NCBI RefSeq assembly: GCF_026262505.1
Contig: NC_067206.1
Span: 15,558,205 to 15,622,204, forward strand
DNA: 64,000 bases
Source of the DNA: Trichomonas vaginalis G3
Lineage: Eukaryota; Parabasalia; Trichomonadida; Trichomonadidae
Reading direction: 5' to 3'
Part shown: positions 30,558-41,006 of the stretch, in pieces
Numbering within the stretch: position 1 is the stretch's first letter
How the letters are laid out: each line of letters starts with the position of its first letter
Program-made: the position numbers and the translations under genes
The notes under the pieces: generated by a model
Databases searched by the model: none
Told to the model about the DNA's origin: nothing
The model's input: the letters and a program-made list of their open reading frames with translations, nothing else

Positions 30558-31159
30558 AGTTAGTATACATATCTTGGGTACGGCGGCACTGCATTCCACC
30601 TTACCCAAGATAACGGTTTGACACTTTACGAAACCGGTAACGTATATTTTACAACACAAACACAAACACTAACTTAACCTTAAATATTTACAAAGCCGCC
30701 AACCACTTCACCTCACTAACATTTTCGCTAACGACTTCACTAATGAAAAAATAAACGTTCTCACTAACGTTCCCACTAATGTTCTCATTTACAAAAGTAT
30801 TGCAGCGCTTCCCATTGCTGTGCTTCACACAATAGTTCATATTCTTCAGTATCGCTGCTGTCACTCCAATCGTCAGAGTCAAAGTCACTGTCAAAATAAA
30901 TGTTAGTAAGTTTTGACAAAGCTAATGAAACACGCTTACCGTTTGTATCTATTGCTTTTATATATCTCCCATTATGTTTGTTGTCATAAACGCTCAAACT
31001 AACTTTACCCTTTCTCCCTCGTATCTGATAGAATGTATTTTCACGAGGAACGAAGAACAAATTCTTGAACTCATGACCGTTGTAGTTTGTTATCTCAATA
31101 GTTTTCGTCATTACATCCAAAATAAAATAGAAAATAAACTTAAAAAATAAACTTAAAAA
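30558..31159. repeat. Left terminal inverted repeat of Polinton 1
   Basis: 602 bp matching the reverse complement of 53748-54349. Just inside the tip is a hairpin (about 30569-30609, stem ATCTTGGGTA), followed by GACACTTTACGAAACCGGTA, which is shared with Polinton 2. Confidence 0.85.
30785..31120 (-). CDS. Terminal-repeat ORF of Polinton 1 (left copy)
   Basis: 111 residues, identical to the right-hand copy at 53787-54122 because it lies within the inverted repeat. The N-terminal half is basic and beta-rich; the C-terminal half is acidic (SDFDSDDWSDSSDTEEY). No family recognised. Polinton 2 has an unrelated ORF at this place. Confidence 0.6.
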   Translation of the reverse strand: MDVMTKTIEITNYNGHEFKNLFFVPRENTFYQIRGRKGKVSLSVYDNKHNGRYIKAIDTNGKRVSLALSKLTNIYFDSDFDSDDWSDSSDTEEYELLCEAQQWEALQYFCK

Positions 31160-31180
31160 ATTTATAAAAAATCAGCCATT

Positions 31181-31218
31181 AGAACAGTCAGTCAGTCAGT
31201 CAGTCAGTGACTGTTCTA
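31181..31218. repeat. GTCA microsatellite within a hairpin
   Basis: Five or six GTCA units framed by AGAACAGTCA and TGACTGTTCT, which form a stem. Confidence 0.8.
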
Positions 31219-31274
31219 CAAAAATATTTCATACACGACAAAAATAATTTTGAAGTTTACTCCTCTCCATTGCT

Positions 31275-31520
31275 TTATAACTCTCTTCCTTTCTCCAACT
31301 CTTCTAACTTCTTCTTAAGTTCAGCAATGTTGTCCTCATGAAGTTTAATCTTTCTCAAAATTCCTTCTTTATCTAATGGTTGCTTTATCTTTCTAAACTG
31401 AACTCTACCATCCTTCATAGTATGAATGTAAAAACCTTCTGGAATAGTTCCTGATTTAATGTATTCTACCAAAAACTTTTGTTTCATTGCTTCAGTGACT
31501 TTATTTGTCATTTCAATCAA
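31275..31520 (-). CDS. Small Polinton ORF, coiled-coil C-terminus
   Basis: 81 residues or slightly fewer, Lys/Glu-rich, with a heptad-like C-terminus (KLHEDNIAELKKKLEELEK). Unknown role. It lies with two other minus-strand ORFs beside the capsid-like gene. Confidence 0.5.
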   Translation of the reverse strand: MIEMTNKVTEAMKQKFLVEYIKSGTIPEGFYIHTMKDGRVQFRKIKQPLDKEGILRKIKLHEDNIAELKKKLEELEKGREL

Positions 31521-31560
31521 ATAAAAATTTTAATATTAAATAAAAATAACGTTATTTTTT

Positions 31561-32031
31561 TCAGTAATGAAACGCAGGAGTTTTACGATTTATTTGAGGA
31601 GTAGGTTCTGGTTTAAATGTTGGAGTCGGTTTAGGAGTTGACTTTTGAACAGGAGTTTGTACTTCCATAGGTTCAGGAGTCATTGAAAGTTTTGCTTGTG
31701 AAGGCGTTGGTTTTGACGAAGGTGTTGGCGAAGGTGTTGGAGTTTGTTTAACTTCAGCTACTTCAGTATTATTTACAACATTTGCTTTATTTCTTTTCAA
31801 CATCATAACTGCTCCTGCTGTAGCTAGCAAACCTAGTGGGAGACCATATCTTATATAAGGACTTGACCAAATGCTATTTTTGACAGGAGCTGGTGGAACA
31901 CCTAACCTTGGTGAGACTGCTCTTTGCCATTGTGCAGCTCGTAAGAAATATTCAATAGGTGCTCCATAATCGTTTGGTAAAGTTTGTTTAATAGATGGTG
32001 AAGGTTCACGAGAGCTTGATGAAGAACTCAT
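31561..32031 (-). CDS. Polinton single-pass membrane protein, Pro-rich tail
   Basis: 156 residues with one membrane segment (YGLPLGLLATAGAVMMLKR) at about residues 63-80 and a Pro/Thr/Ser-rich C-terminus with PTPSPTPSSKPTPS-type repeats. It may be a small virion-like membrane component. Looks whole. Confidence 0.6.
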   Translation of the reverse strand: MSSSSSSREPSPSIKQTLPNDYGAPIEYFLRAAQWQRAVSPRLGVPPAPVKNSIWSSPYIRYGLPLGLLATAGAVMMLKRNKANVVNNTEVAEVKQTPTPSPTPSSKPTPSQAKLSMTPEPMEVQTPVQKSTPKPTPTFKPEPTPQINRKTPAFHY

Positions 32032-32061
32032 TTATAAGCTTTAAAAATAAACGTTCATCCT

Positions 32062-33636
32062 TTATTCCTCACTGTCGTCCGTAGCTAAGTTATAGTCATC
32101 TAATCTTATTATGGGGATGCCATTAGCACGCACCTGAATGGCAAAGCAACAATCCCTCATAAATCCAATAAGTGGCTTTGGTACATTTTCAGTTGCTAGT
32201 TCAATAGGTCCTTTAACAGACAATTTGTATGTTATTGGAGCAGTAGATGTTTGACCTTGCTGGAAGCAAAAGTCCACTTCTGTTGGAAAACCACATAAGA
32301 AATGTGTGTTGTCATAGCTATCCCATTTATGTTCCACACTACCATCATCCACCAATGACCTCATAACATCTTCATTAAATCCTATCATATCATTGTTTGT
32401 ATTGCAGGCGTTCGCAACCATTTCATAAAATACAGGTCCATATGATTTTTCAGGTTCTGCAGGCATATTTCCATAAGCTCCCATGGAAAGCTGAAGATAT
32501 TTAAACTTAGGGTTCTCAAAATTAACATAATAGTTGTCTTTCTTTCTAAATAGTGCCCAAATACTTTTAACATTAATAGGCGTATAAGCTGCTGTAAATG
32601 TTGCACTTGAACTATCTGTATTCTTTGAGAATGAACCGTCCATAGGAATCCAATCCATAACTTTAACAGGAAAACATAAAGCCTCGTTTGTATAATGTTC
32701 TACAAGTTCTGTATAAATGTTAGGGTCTAAAGAGAATGACTTTGGATGAATGAAACATTCATTAAAATCCATCTTTGTTCGAAATAGTTGCTGGGTTACA
32801 GTTGTAATAGTAACTGTTCCACTAGCTTCTACTGACTTCGTTATCATAGTGAATGGTTCATTCCATGGAACAAATTTATTTGTCGGTGGATTTGAATCTG
32901 AAACAAATGCAACTTTAAGAGTTGGATTGAAAGCAATGATATCATTTACAGATATAGATGTGCATTGTAAGGCGTCGCTACTGAACTTTACTTTAAGCTG
33001 AATGTTTCCTGCAAAAGCTGGAATAAATCGAATAGCTTCTAATGGAAGGAATCTTCTAACAGGAATTCTTAAACGAAGCTTAAAATCAAATGATTTTCCT
33101 GCTGTAATTGGACCACTAACAATTTGTCCTGTTCTGCATGTTCCCGAATGACTCCATACATCTTCATGTCGAGTCTTTGAGAAAACATCTACTTTCTTTA
33201 TTTGTTCGGTAGTTTGTGAGTTTGAAGTTATATATGCTTCTTCTCTTGCGTTGTCTTGAGAATATACGATACGACCATTTGCAAGGATTTGATATCCAGC
33301 AACTGCATAGAAAGCGTCATCGAAACCAATCCAAAATCCTGGTGGGTTTGTTTTATTGGAACCTGAACCAATTTCTTTATCTACAATAAATTGACCTTCC
33401 ATTTTATACGTAATGAATGTATTGTAAAGGTCCAACATATTTTCACCAGGAGGTGAGAGATTGAATGTTACCCATGTGTTATCTTTAGCAGTTCCAGGTT
33501 GTGATGGAATCTTTGCGTCAGAATATTTTCTATTAGTGTCACCAATTTGAACTGCATTGTCTATGATATCGAAATATGAGCGAATCTGATGAATATGCTC
33601 TGCTGGAGTAAATTCATTTAGCTGTTCGTTCTGCAT
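32062..33636 (-). CDS. Polinton major capsid-like protein
   Basis: 524 residues, rich in beta-strand patterns throughout, with no enzymatic motif. Size, position and composition fit the double-jelly-roll major capsid proteins described for Polintons; the assignment is by these features, not by a diagnostic motif. Looks whole. Fossil part only. Confidence 0.65.
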   Translation of the reverse strand: MQNEQLNEFTPAEHIHQIRSYFDIIDNAVQIGDTNRKYSDAKIPSQPGTAKDNTWVTFNLSPPGENMLDLYNTFITYKMEGQFIVDKEIGSGSNKTNPPGFWIGFDDAFYAVAGYQILANGRIVYSQDNAREEAYITSNSQTTEQIKKVDVFSKTRHEDVWSHSGTCRTGQIVSGPITAGKSFDFKLRLRIPVRRFLPLEAIRFIPAFAGNIQLKVKFSSDALQCTSISVNDIIAFNPTLKVAFVSDSNPPTNKFVPWNEPFTMITKSVEASGTVTITTVTQQLFRTKMDFNECFIHPKSFSLDPNIYTELVEHYTNEALCFPVKVMDWIPMDGSFSKNTDSSSATFTAAYTPINVKSIWALFRKKDNYYVNFENPKFKYLQLSMGAYGNMPAEPEKSYGPVFYEMVANACNTNNDMIGFNEDVMRSLVDDGSVEHKWDSYDNTHFLCGFPTEVDFCFQQGQTSTAPITYKLSVKGPIELATENVPKPLIGFMRDCCFAIQVRANGIPIIRLDDYNLATDDSEE

Positions 33637-33663
33637 GTATTTACTTCAGATAAAAATATCTAT

Positions 33664-34092
33664 TTACTTCATTATTCTCACTCTTCTTCTTGGCATTCGT
33701 GGTGGAAGTTGTTTCTTGACATTTTCAATGAACTGTACATTCTCTTTTGTCTCAACTTCTTTCACTGGTGGGTCAGGGTTCTTTGACTCGGTTTGTTTTT
33801 CAATGAAATTCGCGAACTTTGCAATAAGCTCTTGGTTCGTTATTGAAAGTACATCTGGCTTCTTTTCTTCTTGTTCTTTTGGTGGCTCAGTTTGAACAGA
33901 AGGTTTTATATGGGCTTCGCCCTCGGTGCCATGCACCTTAATGTTGTCGCTTTCTGCATTCGCTAATGGAACCTTTCTTTTTCTTACGTATATTTTACCA
34001 TCTTTACTCTGACTTACGTAATAGAAAGGATGTTGTATTCCTCTTGCGTCATTTAATATAATAGACTCTCGCTCTGATTTTGACAAGCTCAT
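33664..34092 (-). CDS. Polinton ORF, unknown function
   Basis: 142 residues: a structured-looking N-terminus, an acidic Glu/Pro-rich middle and a very basic end (PPRMPRRRVRIMK). It may bind DNA or the capsid. Divergent from the 34138 ORF, with which it shares a 45-bp promoter region. Confidence 0.5.
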   Translation of the reverse strand: MSLSKSERESIILNDARGIQHPFYYVSQSKDGKIYVRKRKVPLANAESDNIKVHGTEGEAHIKPSVQTEPPKEQEEKKPDVLSITNQELIAKFANFIEKQTESKNPDPPVKEVETKENVQFIENVKKQLPPRMPRRRVRIMK

Positions 34093-34137
34093 TTTACATC
34101 GGTTAAAGTTTTAATTTTGTTTTTTATCTGCAGTCAA

Positions 34138-34398
34138 ATGACTCAGACAAGCCCTACGGACAAGACCCAAGGGGTCATAGATGTTGAAGCATTGAAGAAA
34201 GAAATTCGTGAGCAAATTTTATCCGAACTGAAGGAACAAAAACAAGAACAAAAGCCAGAGAGACCAAAGAGAAAACTTAGTGAAAAACAACTAGCTGCAT
34301 TAGCTGCTGGAAGACAGAAGAACCCACGTTTGCTGGCGAAGAAAGCTAGAGAAGAAGCTGAAGCAAAAGCTAAAGAAGCTGAAGCAAAGAAAGAGTAA
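34138..34398 (+). CDS. Polinton basic coiled-coil ORF
   Basis: 86 residues. A short leader is followed by an uninterrupted charged helix (Lys/Glu/Ala-rich, with KPERPKRKLSEKQLAALAAG in the middle). Unknown role; nucleic-acid binding is possible. Confidence 0.5.
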   Translation: MTQTSPTDKTQGVIDVEALKKEIREQILSELKEQKQEQKPERPKRKLSEKQLAALAAGRQKNPRLLAKKAREEAEAKAKEAEAKKE

Positions 34399-34422
34399 AT
34401 GGTTTATTTTTATCCGAATTAA

Positions 34423-35280
34423 ATGTATAGACAAATACCTTTATCTGTTGCGTTCAGTAGTGAAAACCCTGACGTCAAAATAAAGGGGAACAGAGTAACG
34501 TTTAAGTTTCCAACAGACTGGATTGTGAACATAAATGAAGAGAAGTACATTGGCATAACAAATATGTATATAACACGTGCTTTCAGAAAGGTTGACTTTA
34601 TACTTCAAGTCGAGATAGAAAATGACGAACAGTCTTTAAGCGCCCAAAACATTCACATATACAAATACTTTAAAAACAGTACGACGTTAGAAGACTGTAT
34701 AATTACATTTTACGAAAATTTTCAAAAGAAGTTTAACATTGAAGTACAAACTTTACAGCCTTTACGTGAGTTTCTTGCACAACTGAAAGAAGAAGGAATT
34801 GTAGAAAGATTAATAGCTTTTCATTACGAGTTTGTACCAAAAGAAGATGGAACTCATGACTGTCAGTTTGTTGTATTCTCACCATTCAATGAAGTCGCTA
34901 AAGAGAAAGAAAATCCATTACGTATAAGATTTCAAATCTCTGAACCAAGTGATGATTTCAAGAATGTTTTCAATTATGATGCAATGCTTCCGAGGAAAAA
35001 TGAATTTTCCGAAATTAGATTTCCAGGTATTTGGGATAGAAAGCAAGCTATATTATATTCAAACTTAAGTAAGGGAGTTGAAAATGAGTTCATTGGTCAT
35101 ACAAGAACTTCACCACTTCCTAACCCTAAATACTATAAATTAACTGGCTTCAATCGTGAGTTTTGGATAGACATGTTCTCCACTCATGACCATAAAGCAC
35201 CAGTGTTCTTACCTCCAGACCATAAGGACTGTCTCTACATTGAAGCACAACTCTTAAACTCTACCATCGCGGTATTGTAA
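34423..35280 (+). CDS. Polinton structural-type protein
   Basis: 285 residues, beta-rich, with no catalytic motif. Size and placement resemble the penton/minor-capsid class or another virion-associated protein. Looks whole. A relative in general style, not in sequence, is the protein at 52005-52886. Confidence 0.45.
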   Translation: MYRQIPLSVAFSSENPDVKIKGNRVTFKFPTDWIVNINEEKYIGITNMYITRAFRKVDFILQVEIENDEQSLSAQNIHIYKYFKNSTTLEDCIITFYENFQKKFNIEVQTLQPLREFLAQLKEEGIVERLIAFHYEFVPKEDGTHDCQFVVFSPFNEVAKEKENPLRIRFQISEPSDDFKNVFNYDAMLPRKNEFSEIRFPGIWDRKQAILYSNLSKGVENEFIGHTRTSPLPNPKYYKLTGFNREFWIDMFSTHDHKAPVFLPPDHKDCLYIEAQLLNSTIAVL

Positions 35281-35340
35281 AATCTACGCTAGTTTTATTT
35301 TTATCACGAATGACCTCATTGCTGACAAAAATAAATGACC

Positions 35341-35760
35341 TCAGAACTTCAACTTACGAATAAAGCTTGTTTTAGTCGTTATTGAGAAGTTAAACTTTTC
35401 AGCAAAGCAAGGTTGACATGACTTACATAAGTCAAATCCAATCTCTTGACCGTCATAAAGTGCTTTATATAACTTCATAACACTGAACTCAGAGTCTTTG
35501 TCAAATTTTCCTTGCGGAACCATTAAACCTTTATCTTCATCATTGAAACACTGAACAGAGTCAGGAAACATTTCATTAGCGGTTAAAGCAATAACATCTT
35601 GCTTCACGCCTTTCATTCTGCAGTGAAATGCAACTTCATTTAAATCATTCGTGAGTAAGTCTATGTAAGTCTTCTTTCCACAAAATATTGACTTGTATGC
35701 TAAACTTTGTTTATCTTTTGTGATTTCTGCAAAGTCGCTATGAAATTGACCCCGACGTTA
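35341..35760 (-). pseudogene. Remnant, probably of the Polinton B-type DNA polymerase
   Basis: Only the C-terminal-looking end survives, with the segment HCRMKGVKQDVI resembling the tail region of protein-primed B polymerases. Most of the expected gene (over 3 kb) is missing. Broken fossil; family assignment tentative. Confidence 0.4.
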
Positions 35761-35775
35761 TTTGAGCAAAAATAT

Positions 35776-36240
35776 ATTTTTGAAGAACTGAAAGTGTCAC
35801 CACGTCACCATGTCACCAGGTTATTTAACTTCTTTTAAAAATGATGACAACATGACATTTAGACAACAGGTACGAAAGGAGGAAGACATTTATGAATTAT
35901 TTTTGAAGAACTGAAGGTGTCACCACGTCACCATGTCACCAGGTTATTTAACTTCTTTTAAAAATGATGACAACATGACATTTAGACAACAGGTACGAAA
36001 GGAGGAAGACATTTATGAATTATTTTTGAAGAACTGAAGGTGTCACCACGTCACCATGTCACCAGGTTATTTAACTTCTTTTAAAAATGATGACAACATG
36101 ACATTTAGACAACAGGTACGAAAGGAGGAAGACATTTATGAATTATTTTTGAAGAACTGAAGGTGTCACCACGTCACCATGTCACCAGGTTATTTAACTT
36201 CTTTTAAAAATGATGACAACATGACATTTAGACAACAGCA
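35776..36240. repeat. Tandem repeat, 123-bp unit, four copies, with GTCACC iterons
   Basis: Units recur at 35785, 35908, 36031 and 36154. Each contains three GTCACC motifs at 8-9 nt spacing (GTCACCACGTCACCATGTCA) and a TGACAACATGACATTTAGAC block. The same motifs, inverted, occur twice at 45338-45582 next to the primase end of the element. Confidence 0.9.
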
Positions 36241-36290
36241 TGGGTTGAATGCAAAAATAAATTCCAATCATACTTTATACTGCAAGACCT

Positions 36291-37681
36291 TCAGGTCTCG
36301 CCGCTTAGCGGCTCATTTACAGGTATTTCATCGTCAGTAAATGAATCATCATTATCGTTTGGTTCAACCTGTTTATATAATCCTTTCATTTCTTCTTTCA
36401 AAACATAACACCATGTTTGTTTACCGTCTATTCTTCTCTGTTTCCTTTCACATTTATCCTTAATGCTCATTTGAAAGTTTTTGTCTTTCATGTCTGATGG
36501 TTTGCAGAATAGAGCATTTTCACACGTCATACCTGCACACAATTCATCATAATGTGTATTTATCCATACATCTAAAGGATTTGTTGATAATTCTATTAAA
36601 TCTTGTTTGGCTTCAGTCATCGGTATGATTCGTACATTAAATGATGAAAGGTCATATTGCATAAAATATGTTAAAAGGTTATCATAAAATTCCTTTGTGC
36701 ATGAATTCATCAAATTCTTGAAATAATCAAATTGACCCTTGAATTTACCATTAAATCTTAAAACTACGTATCTTCTGTCTCCAACTTCAATTTTGACAGG
36801 GTAAACGTTATTAGTTACGAAAATGAAGTTTGCAACGTTCTGAGCAGTTCTTCTGGGTTGATTCTTTTCATTAATTCTAATCTCATTATCCGTAATAATT
36901 GATTTCAAAGCGTTGAAGTTTGCGAGTCTATCTTCACCAACATTCTTGAGTTCATTAAGTACAAGAAACATTTTATTCTCAACTACTGAATTGAAATTAC
37001 CCGTTAGCTCACTTATTTCAGTAATGTTTTTACATGAATAACCAGCGAGAAGTTCAGAAATAATGTCTGTAAATCTGTTTTTACCTGTTCCCTGAAGTCC
37101 TTTCAAAATAATTGCTGTTTCATTCTTGATTCCAGGATGTTGAATCATTGATGCAATCCAGCCGAGTAGGTATTTATACACTTCATCGTTATTATCACAA
37201 ATGGCTTCTTTAATGAAATTCATAAACATCTCAATTTTTGAGTAATCTGGTTTTTCGAGAATGTTGTATTTATAACCTTGAAACGTTGAGAAAACATCTG
37301 GGGAATCAGATTTAAAGCAAACACCCTTAACGGTTAATGAAGACAATTGATTTAATAGTACGTCTCATGCTGTTATTGTTTTACCTTCTTCTTTAAATAA
37401 TTTAATCATTTTAAGTGACTCTTTCATGTTTGATTGAAGAACGAATGATATTTGATTCATTTTGTCGTGGATATTATAGTCCTTTTGAATGAAATATTTA
37501 TTTCCACAATCTACAAAACGTATTACACGTGATAAATCCTCAATTACATCAGAACTGTTTTTATACTGATGATTTTCAGCCTTGCGTCTAATATCTGTTA
37601 TCAAAAACGAGTCATCAAGTTTTATATCAAATGTTATTTTTGGCTTACGTAATAAAGGTAAAACGTATTCATCATAATATT
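36291..37681 (-). pseudogene. Polinton primase-helicase, helicase part
   Basis: Superfamily-3 helicase with a Walker A motif (LKGLQGTGKNR), Walker B-like MFLVLNE and sensor FVTNN; a middle domain lies upstream. The gene's other end is at 44332-45273, and hAT copy 2 separates the two. Broken fossil with a small number of further lesions. Confidence 0.75.
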
Positions 37682-37682
37682 T

Positions 37683-38393
37683 AGGGTTGTTAAAAATATC
37701 AAAAATTAGCGTTTTGAAGACACCATGGTGTCTTATAATTTTCCCTTCCTTATTGGCGTGTAGAAATAAATGCGCCAATAGATTGAAGAAGAAGAATTGT
37801 TTTTCTCTTAATGAACTTTAATCCTTTTGATATAAGAATATTAAAAACATTAATATAATTTCGATTTCGGAAATTAAATTTCCAAATTTTTTGTCGATTT
37901 CGGAAATAACAGGATCCCGCATCCAACACGCAACAACAAAACACAAAACACACTTTTTGGTTCTTTCATCGTTTTAATCGTAATTTATGTAATACATGAT
38001 TTGGATAAATTTTACAAAAATAGAACCTATATTATATTCTTTTCAAAGATTCTTGCAAATCATCAAAAATAATTGTATTTTAAAAAACAATCAAATTATC
38101 CTTTCATTATTTTAAACTTAAATTAGTTTTTATGATTGACTAAAGCAATCATATTTATTCATCATTAAATAAACAAAAAAATAATATTTGAGAGTTATTT
38201 CAAAAAAAACACATTGAATTTATTAATTTGTCTCAATTTCAGTATTATAAATTTTTATAATTTCAATATTTTGAAATACACTTTTTAATATTTCAATATT
38301 TATGATATTTCAATGTTTTAAGTGGTCTCAAATTGAGCTTCTCAAATATAAGTTGGCCTATTCAAATAATAAAATTAAATAATATTTAAAATA
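37683..38393. other. hAT copy 2 subterminal region
   Basis: Counterpart of 21094-21803; AT-rich and non-coding, with the AGACACCATGGTGTCT palindrome near the end. Confidence 0.5.
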
Positions 38394-38474
38394 ATAAATA
38401 AAAGTGATTGAGGTCATAGCAAAACGGCTGTTTGGAGGCAGTTAGGAGCTAGCGGTTGAAGCGATAACATTCAC
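38394..38474. repeat. 81-bp direct repeat (copy 2, first)
   Basis: Reverse complement of 18635-18715; repeated at 40652-40732. Confidence 0.9.
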
Positions 38475-38740
38475 GAGTAGGTGACAAAAGTGCATACTCT
38501 TAAATTAACCTTAAATGTTGATTTTTCGATATTTTCGGTATTAACCTTATTGTAAATTTTTCCGGTGATAAATTTATCACACTGAGGTTATTTTTCCGGT
38601 GAGATTTTTAACCTTGATTTAATGAAATTAATATATATAAATTTTATTATTTTTAATTTCGAATGAGTATAATAAAATATTTTTTATGTGTTTTTGTTTT
38701 TGATGTGATTTGAATTTTGTTAACTCTTTTCAAAATCCCT

Positions 38741-38748
38741 TCATTTTT
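38741..38748 (+). promoter_or_regulatory. Initiator for the inner transposase (copy 2)
   Basis: TCATTTTT directly before the ATG at 38749. It selects this ATG over an in-frame TTG at 38710. Confidence 0.6.
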
Positions 38749-40218
38749 ATGATTTCGGTGGACTTAGAGGAGCTTATTGCTTTTGGTATTAAACAGGAAG
38801 TCAAGGGCGGTGTCCCATACAGAAGAAGAACGGGATCTCCAAAGCAATATGTCACTTATTCATGTTCGTATCCCCTATGCAAGGCAAAATTTAGGGTTGA
38901 AGAACAAAATGGAGTGTTTACTATAAGCAAAGTTAATGAAGAACATTGCCATCATATAGGAGTTGAAATGGGTTCACATTACGCGAGTAAATTTTATCAA
39001 AAATGGATCGAACTTTATATTAAAAACGGTGGAAAGCAATTTCTTGCTCAAAAAGCATTTTTTGATAAGTTCGGAATTGATACGAATAACAAAGAAACGA
39101 TGAAACTTTTCGCGCAGTCTACTGATGCTTTAAAGCACAAATTTTATCGCCTTGATGAGATTATTGCACAAAGATTATCAAACGATCCTTACACTTCTTT
39201 GGAAGCATTTTTGAATAATTTACAGGAAGAGTGCCCAGATGATCTCGTTCAATTTGATTACAATGGAGATTTTTCCGAGTTTACAATCATATATGCACCT
39301 TTTGCTGCAAAAGAATTGGTGCATAGCATTGATAACCCTCTCCACGTCGATTCCACTCATTCTTTAATTAAAGGAAAGATCCAATTGTTTGCAGTAACAA
39401 TGAAAACAAGTCAAAACACAATTTTCCCCTTTTGCTATTTTTTAGTGAACCCTCAGACATCTGAAAAAATTCAAGAATGTTTGGTGAAATTCTGTGAGTT
39501 TGCGCACCTGGATCCACAGCATTGGAGCGCTGACTGTGCGCTAAACATTGCTCGCGCAATTGAGGACGGATTTCCTCTTGCGCAGCTCAGTTGGTGCGCT
39601 GTGCATGTTTTACGCGCATGTGCAAAAGTTGGAAGCTATTTTGACAATCCACAGAATTTTGAGAACTTCTATTTAGCAATGGACTTTTTGACATTACGTG
39701 CAGATGCAACGAATGCAGAAAAGCTGGCTGAAGAGTCTGATGAAACATATGAGTTCTTGACAACAATGTTAGAAGAAGAAGAACCGCGCGCTTTGAAGTA
39801 TTTCGATAAACAATGGAGAAGAACCAAAGAACATTGGATGATGTTATATCGTGGAGAAGGTGATTCCACGAATAACATTGCGGAATCACACTTTCATCAA
39901 TTAAAGCAAACATTTTTCTTGGGTAAGAAAAATGAGCGCATTGATGACATCGTCATAACTCTCATCACTGTTGTGATTCCAAATGCGATTATTAAGGTTC
40001 AAGTCGCTAATGTTTTGAATGAAGAAAGAGCAGTAAGAATTCTTACAAGGGCAGGTAATCAGATTGTTGAGCAAAGAGCTTCAAAACACGATGAATGTTT
40101 GAAATTAATTCAACACATTTTGGAAATTGTCGAAAGCCGAAGGATTGAACCTAATGTCCTTATTCCATCTTTGAAGGCAATATTAAATTTGGCACAAAGA
40201 AGTTTAAAGGAAGAGTAA
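38749..40218 (+). CDS. MULE-like DDE transposase with N-terminal zinc finger
   Basis: 489 residues. The N-terminus holds a FLYWCH/GCM-like zinc finger (TYSCSYPLCKAKFRVEE...EEHCHH; Cys-Cys-His-His). The DDE core shows LHVDSTHSL (first Asp), HWSADCALNIARAI (second Asp), LSWCAVHVLRAC (the C/H motif between the second Asp and the Glu in MULE transposases) and NNIAESHFHQLKQ (Glu). There is no SWIM finger, unlike the larger MULE transposase in this window. It lies antiparallel to the hAT transposase within the same mobile unit. It may mobilise the GGGACAAA-ended non-autonomous elements; that is inference from the ends. Intact, unlike the counterpart at 19270-20738. Confidence 0.8.
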   Translation: MISVDLEELIAFGIKQEVKGGVPYRRRTGSPKQYVTYSCSYPLCKAKFRVEEQNGVFTISKVNEEHCHHIGVEMGSHYASKFYQKWIELYIKNGGKQFLAQKAFFDKFGIDTNNKETMKLFAQSTDALKHKFYRLDEIIAQRLSNDPYTSLEAFLNNLQEECPDDLVQFDYNGDFSEFTIIYAPFAAKELVHSIDNPLHVDSTHSLIKGKIQLFAVTMKTSQNTIFPFCYFLVNPQTSEKIQECLVKFCEFAHLDPQHWSADCALNIARAIEDGFPLAQLSWCAVHVLRACAKVGSYFDNPQNFENFYLAMDFLTLRADATNAEKLAEESDETYEFLTTMLEEEEPRALKYFDKQWRRTKEHWMMLYRGEGDSTNNIAESHFHQLKQTFFLGKKNERIDDIVITLITVVIPNAIIKVQVANVLNEERAVRILTRAGNQIVEQRASKHDECLKLIQHILEIVESRRIEPNVLIPSLKAILNLAQRSLKEE

Positions 40219-40651
40219 GCAAGATTAGATAATTTGGACTTTTTTTAAAATTAATGAATAAACAGTATATTTTTGAAGTGTAAGCTTATTTACCTGAAGC
40301 TATATTACTTAATATAACATTCAAAGTATTATTGCTATTTATTGGAGAACAAATTTATGTAATTTTCACATGAAAATTGATAAATTTGTATTTCCTTATG
40401 ATAATCAATTTTTGTATTTGTAGAGAGTCTCCCTGCATGATATCAAGACTTGGCTATTGGTCTTTATCCATTTTTGAAAATTGTATTGTAAATTGTAAGA
40501 ATTTCTGAATACTACTACTATAAAATATAATTGCTTATCTATGTATATTCTCTCTGCATGATATCAAGACTTGGCTATAAGTCTCTATTCATTATGAGTA
40601 TGACCCCATTTTTTTACAAAAAGTGCCGAATTGCAACTTTGTCCCAATCTC

Positions 40652-40732
40652 ATAAATAAAAGTGATTGAGGTCATAGCAAAACGGCTGTTTGGAGGCAGT
40701 TAGGAGCTAGCGGTTGAAGCGATAACATTCAC
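40652..40732. repeat. 81-bp direct repeat (copy 2, second)
   Basis: Same as 38394-38474. Confidence 0.9.
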
Positions 40733-41006
40733 AGCCAACATCTACGGTCAAGCGGCAGCATTCAAGGGCAACATCTACAATCAAGCAGCAGCAAGGAGCT
40801 ACGGCAGCAACGAACTACGGCAGCAAGGGGCTACGGCAGGTCAAGCGGCATCATTCAAGGCCAACATCTACAATCAAGCTGCAGCAAGGAACTACGGCAG
40901 GTCAAGCGGCATCATTCAAAGCCAACATCTACAATCAAGCAGCATCAAGGGGCGAGAGTAGGTCAAGCTGCAGCATGGAGCTACAGCATCAAGGAGCTAC
41001 GGCAAG
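40733..41006 (-). repeat. GC-richer subterminal repeats of hAT copy 2
   Basis: Counterpart of 18328-18634: CAACATCTACAATCAAGC and AAGGAGCTACGGCAG-type repeats, directly after the transposase stop codon. Confidence 0.7.

Larger units (their letters stand above)
38475..40651 (+). mobile_element. MULE-like transposon inside hAT copy 2 (intact transposase)
   Basis: 2177 bp, flanked by the 81-bp direct repeats. Ends read GAGTAGGTGACAAAAGTGCA and, reversed, GAGATTGGGACAAAGTTGCA. It is 120 bp shorter than copy 1 because it has one fewer 121-bp tandem unit. Confidence 0.75.
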
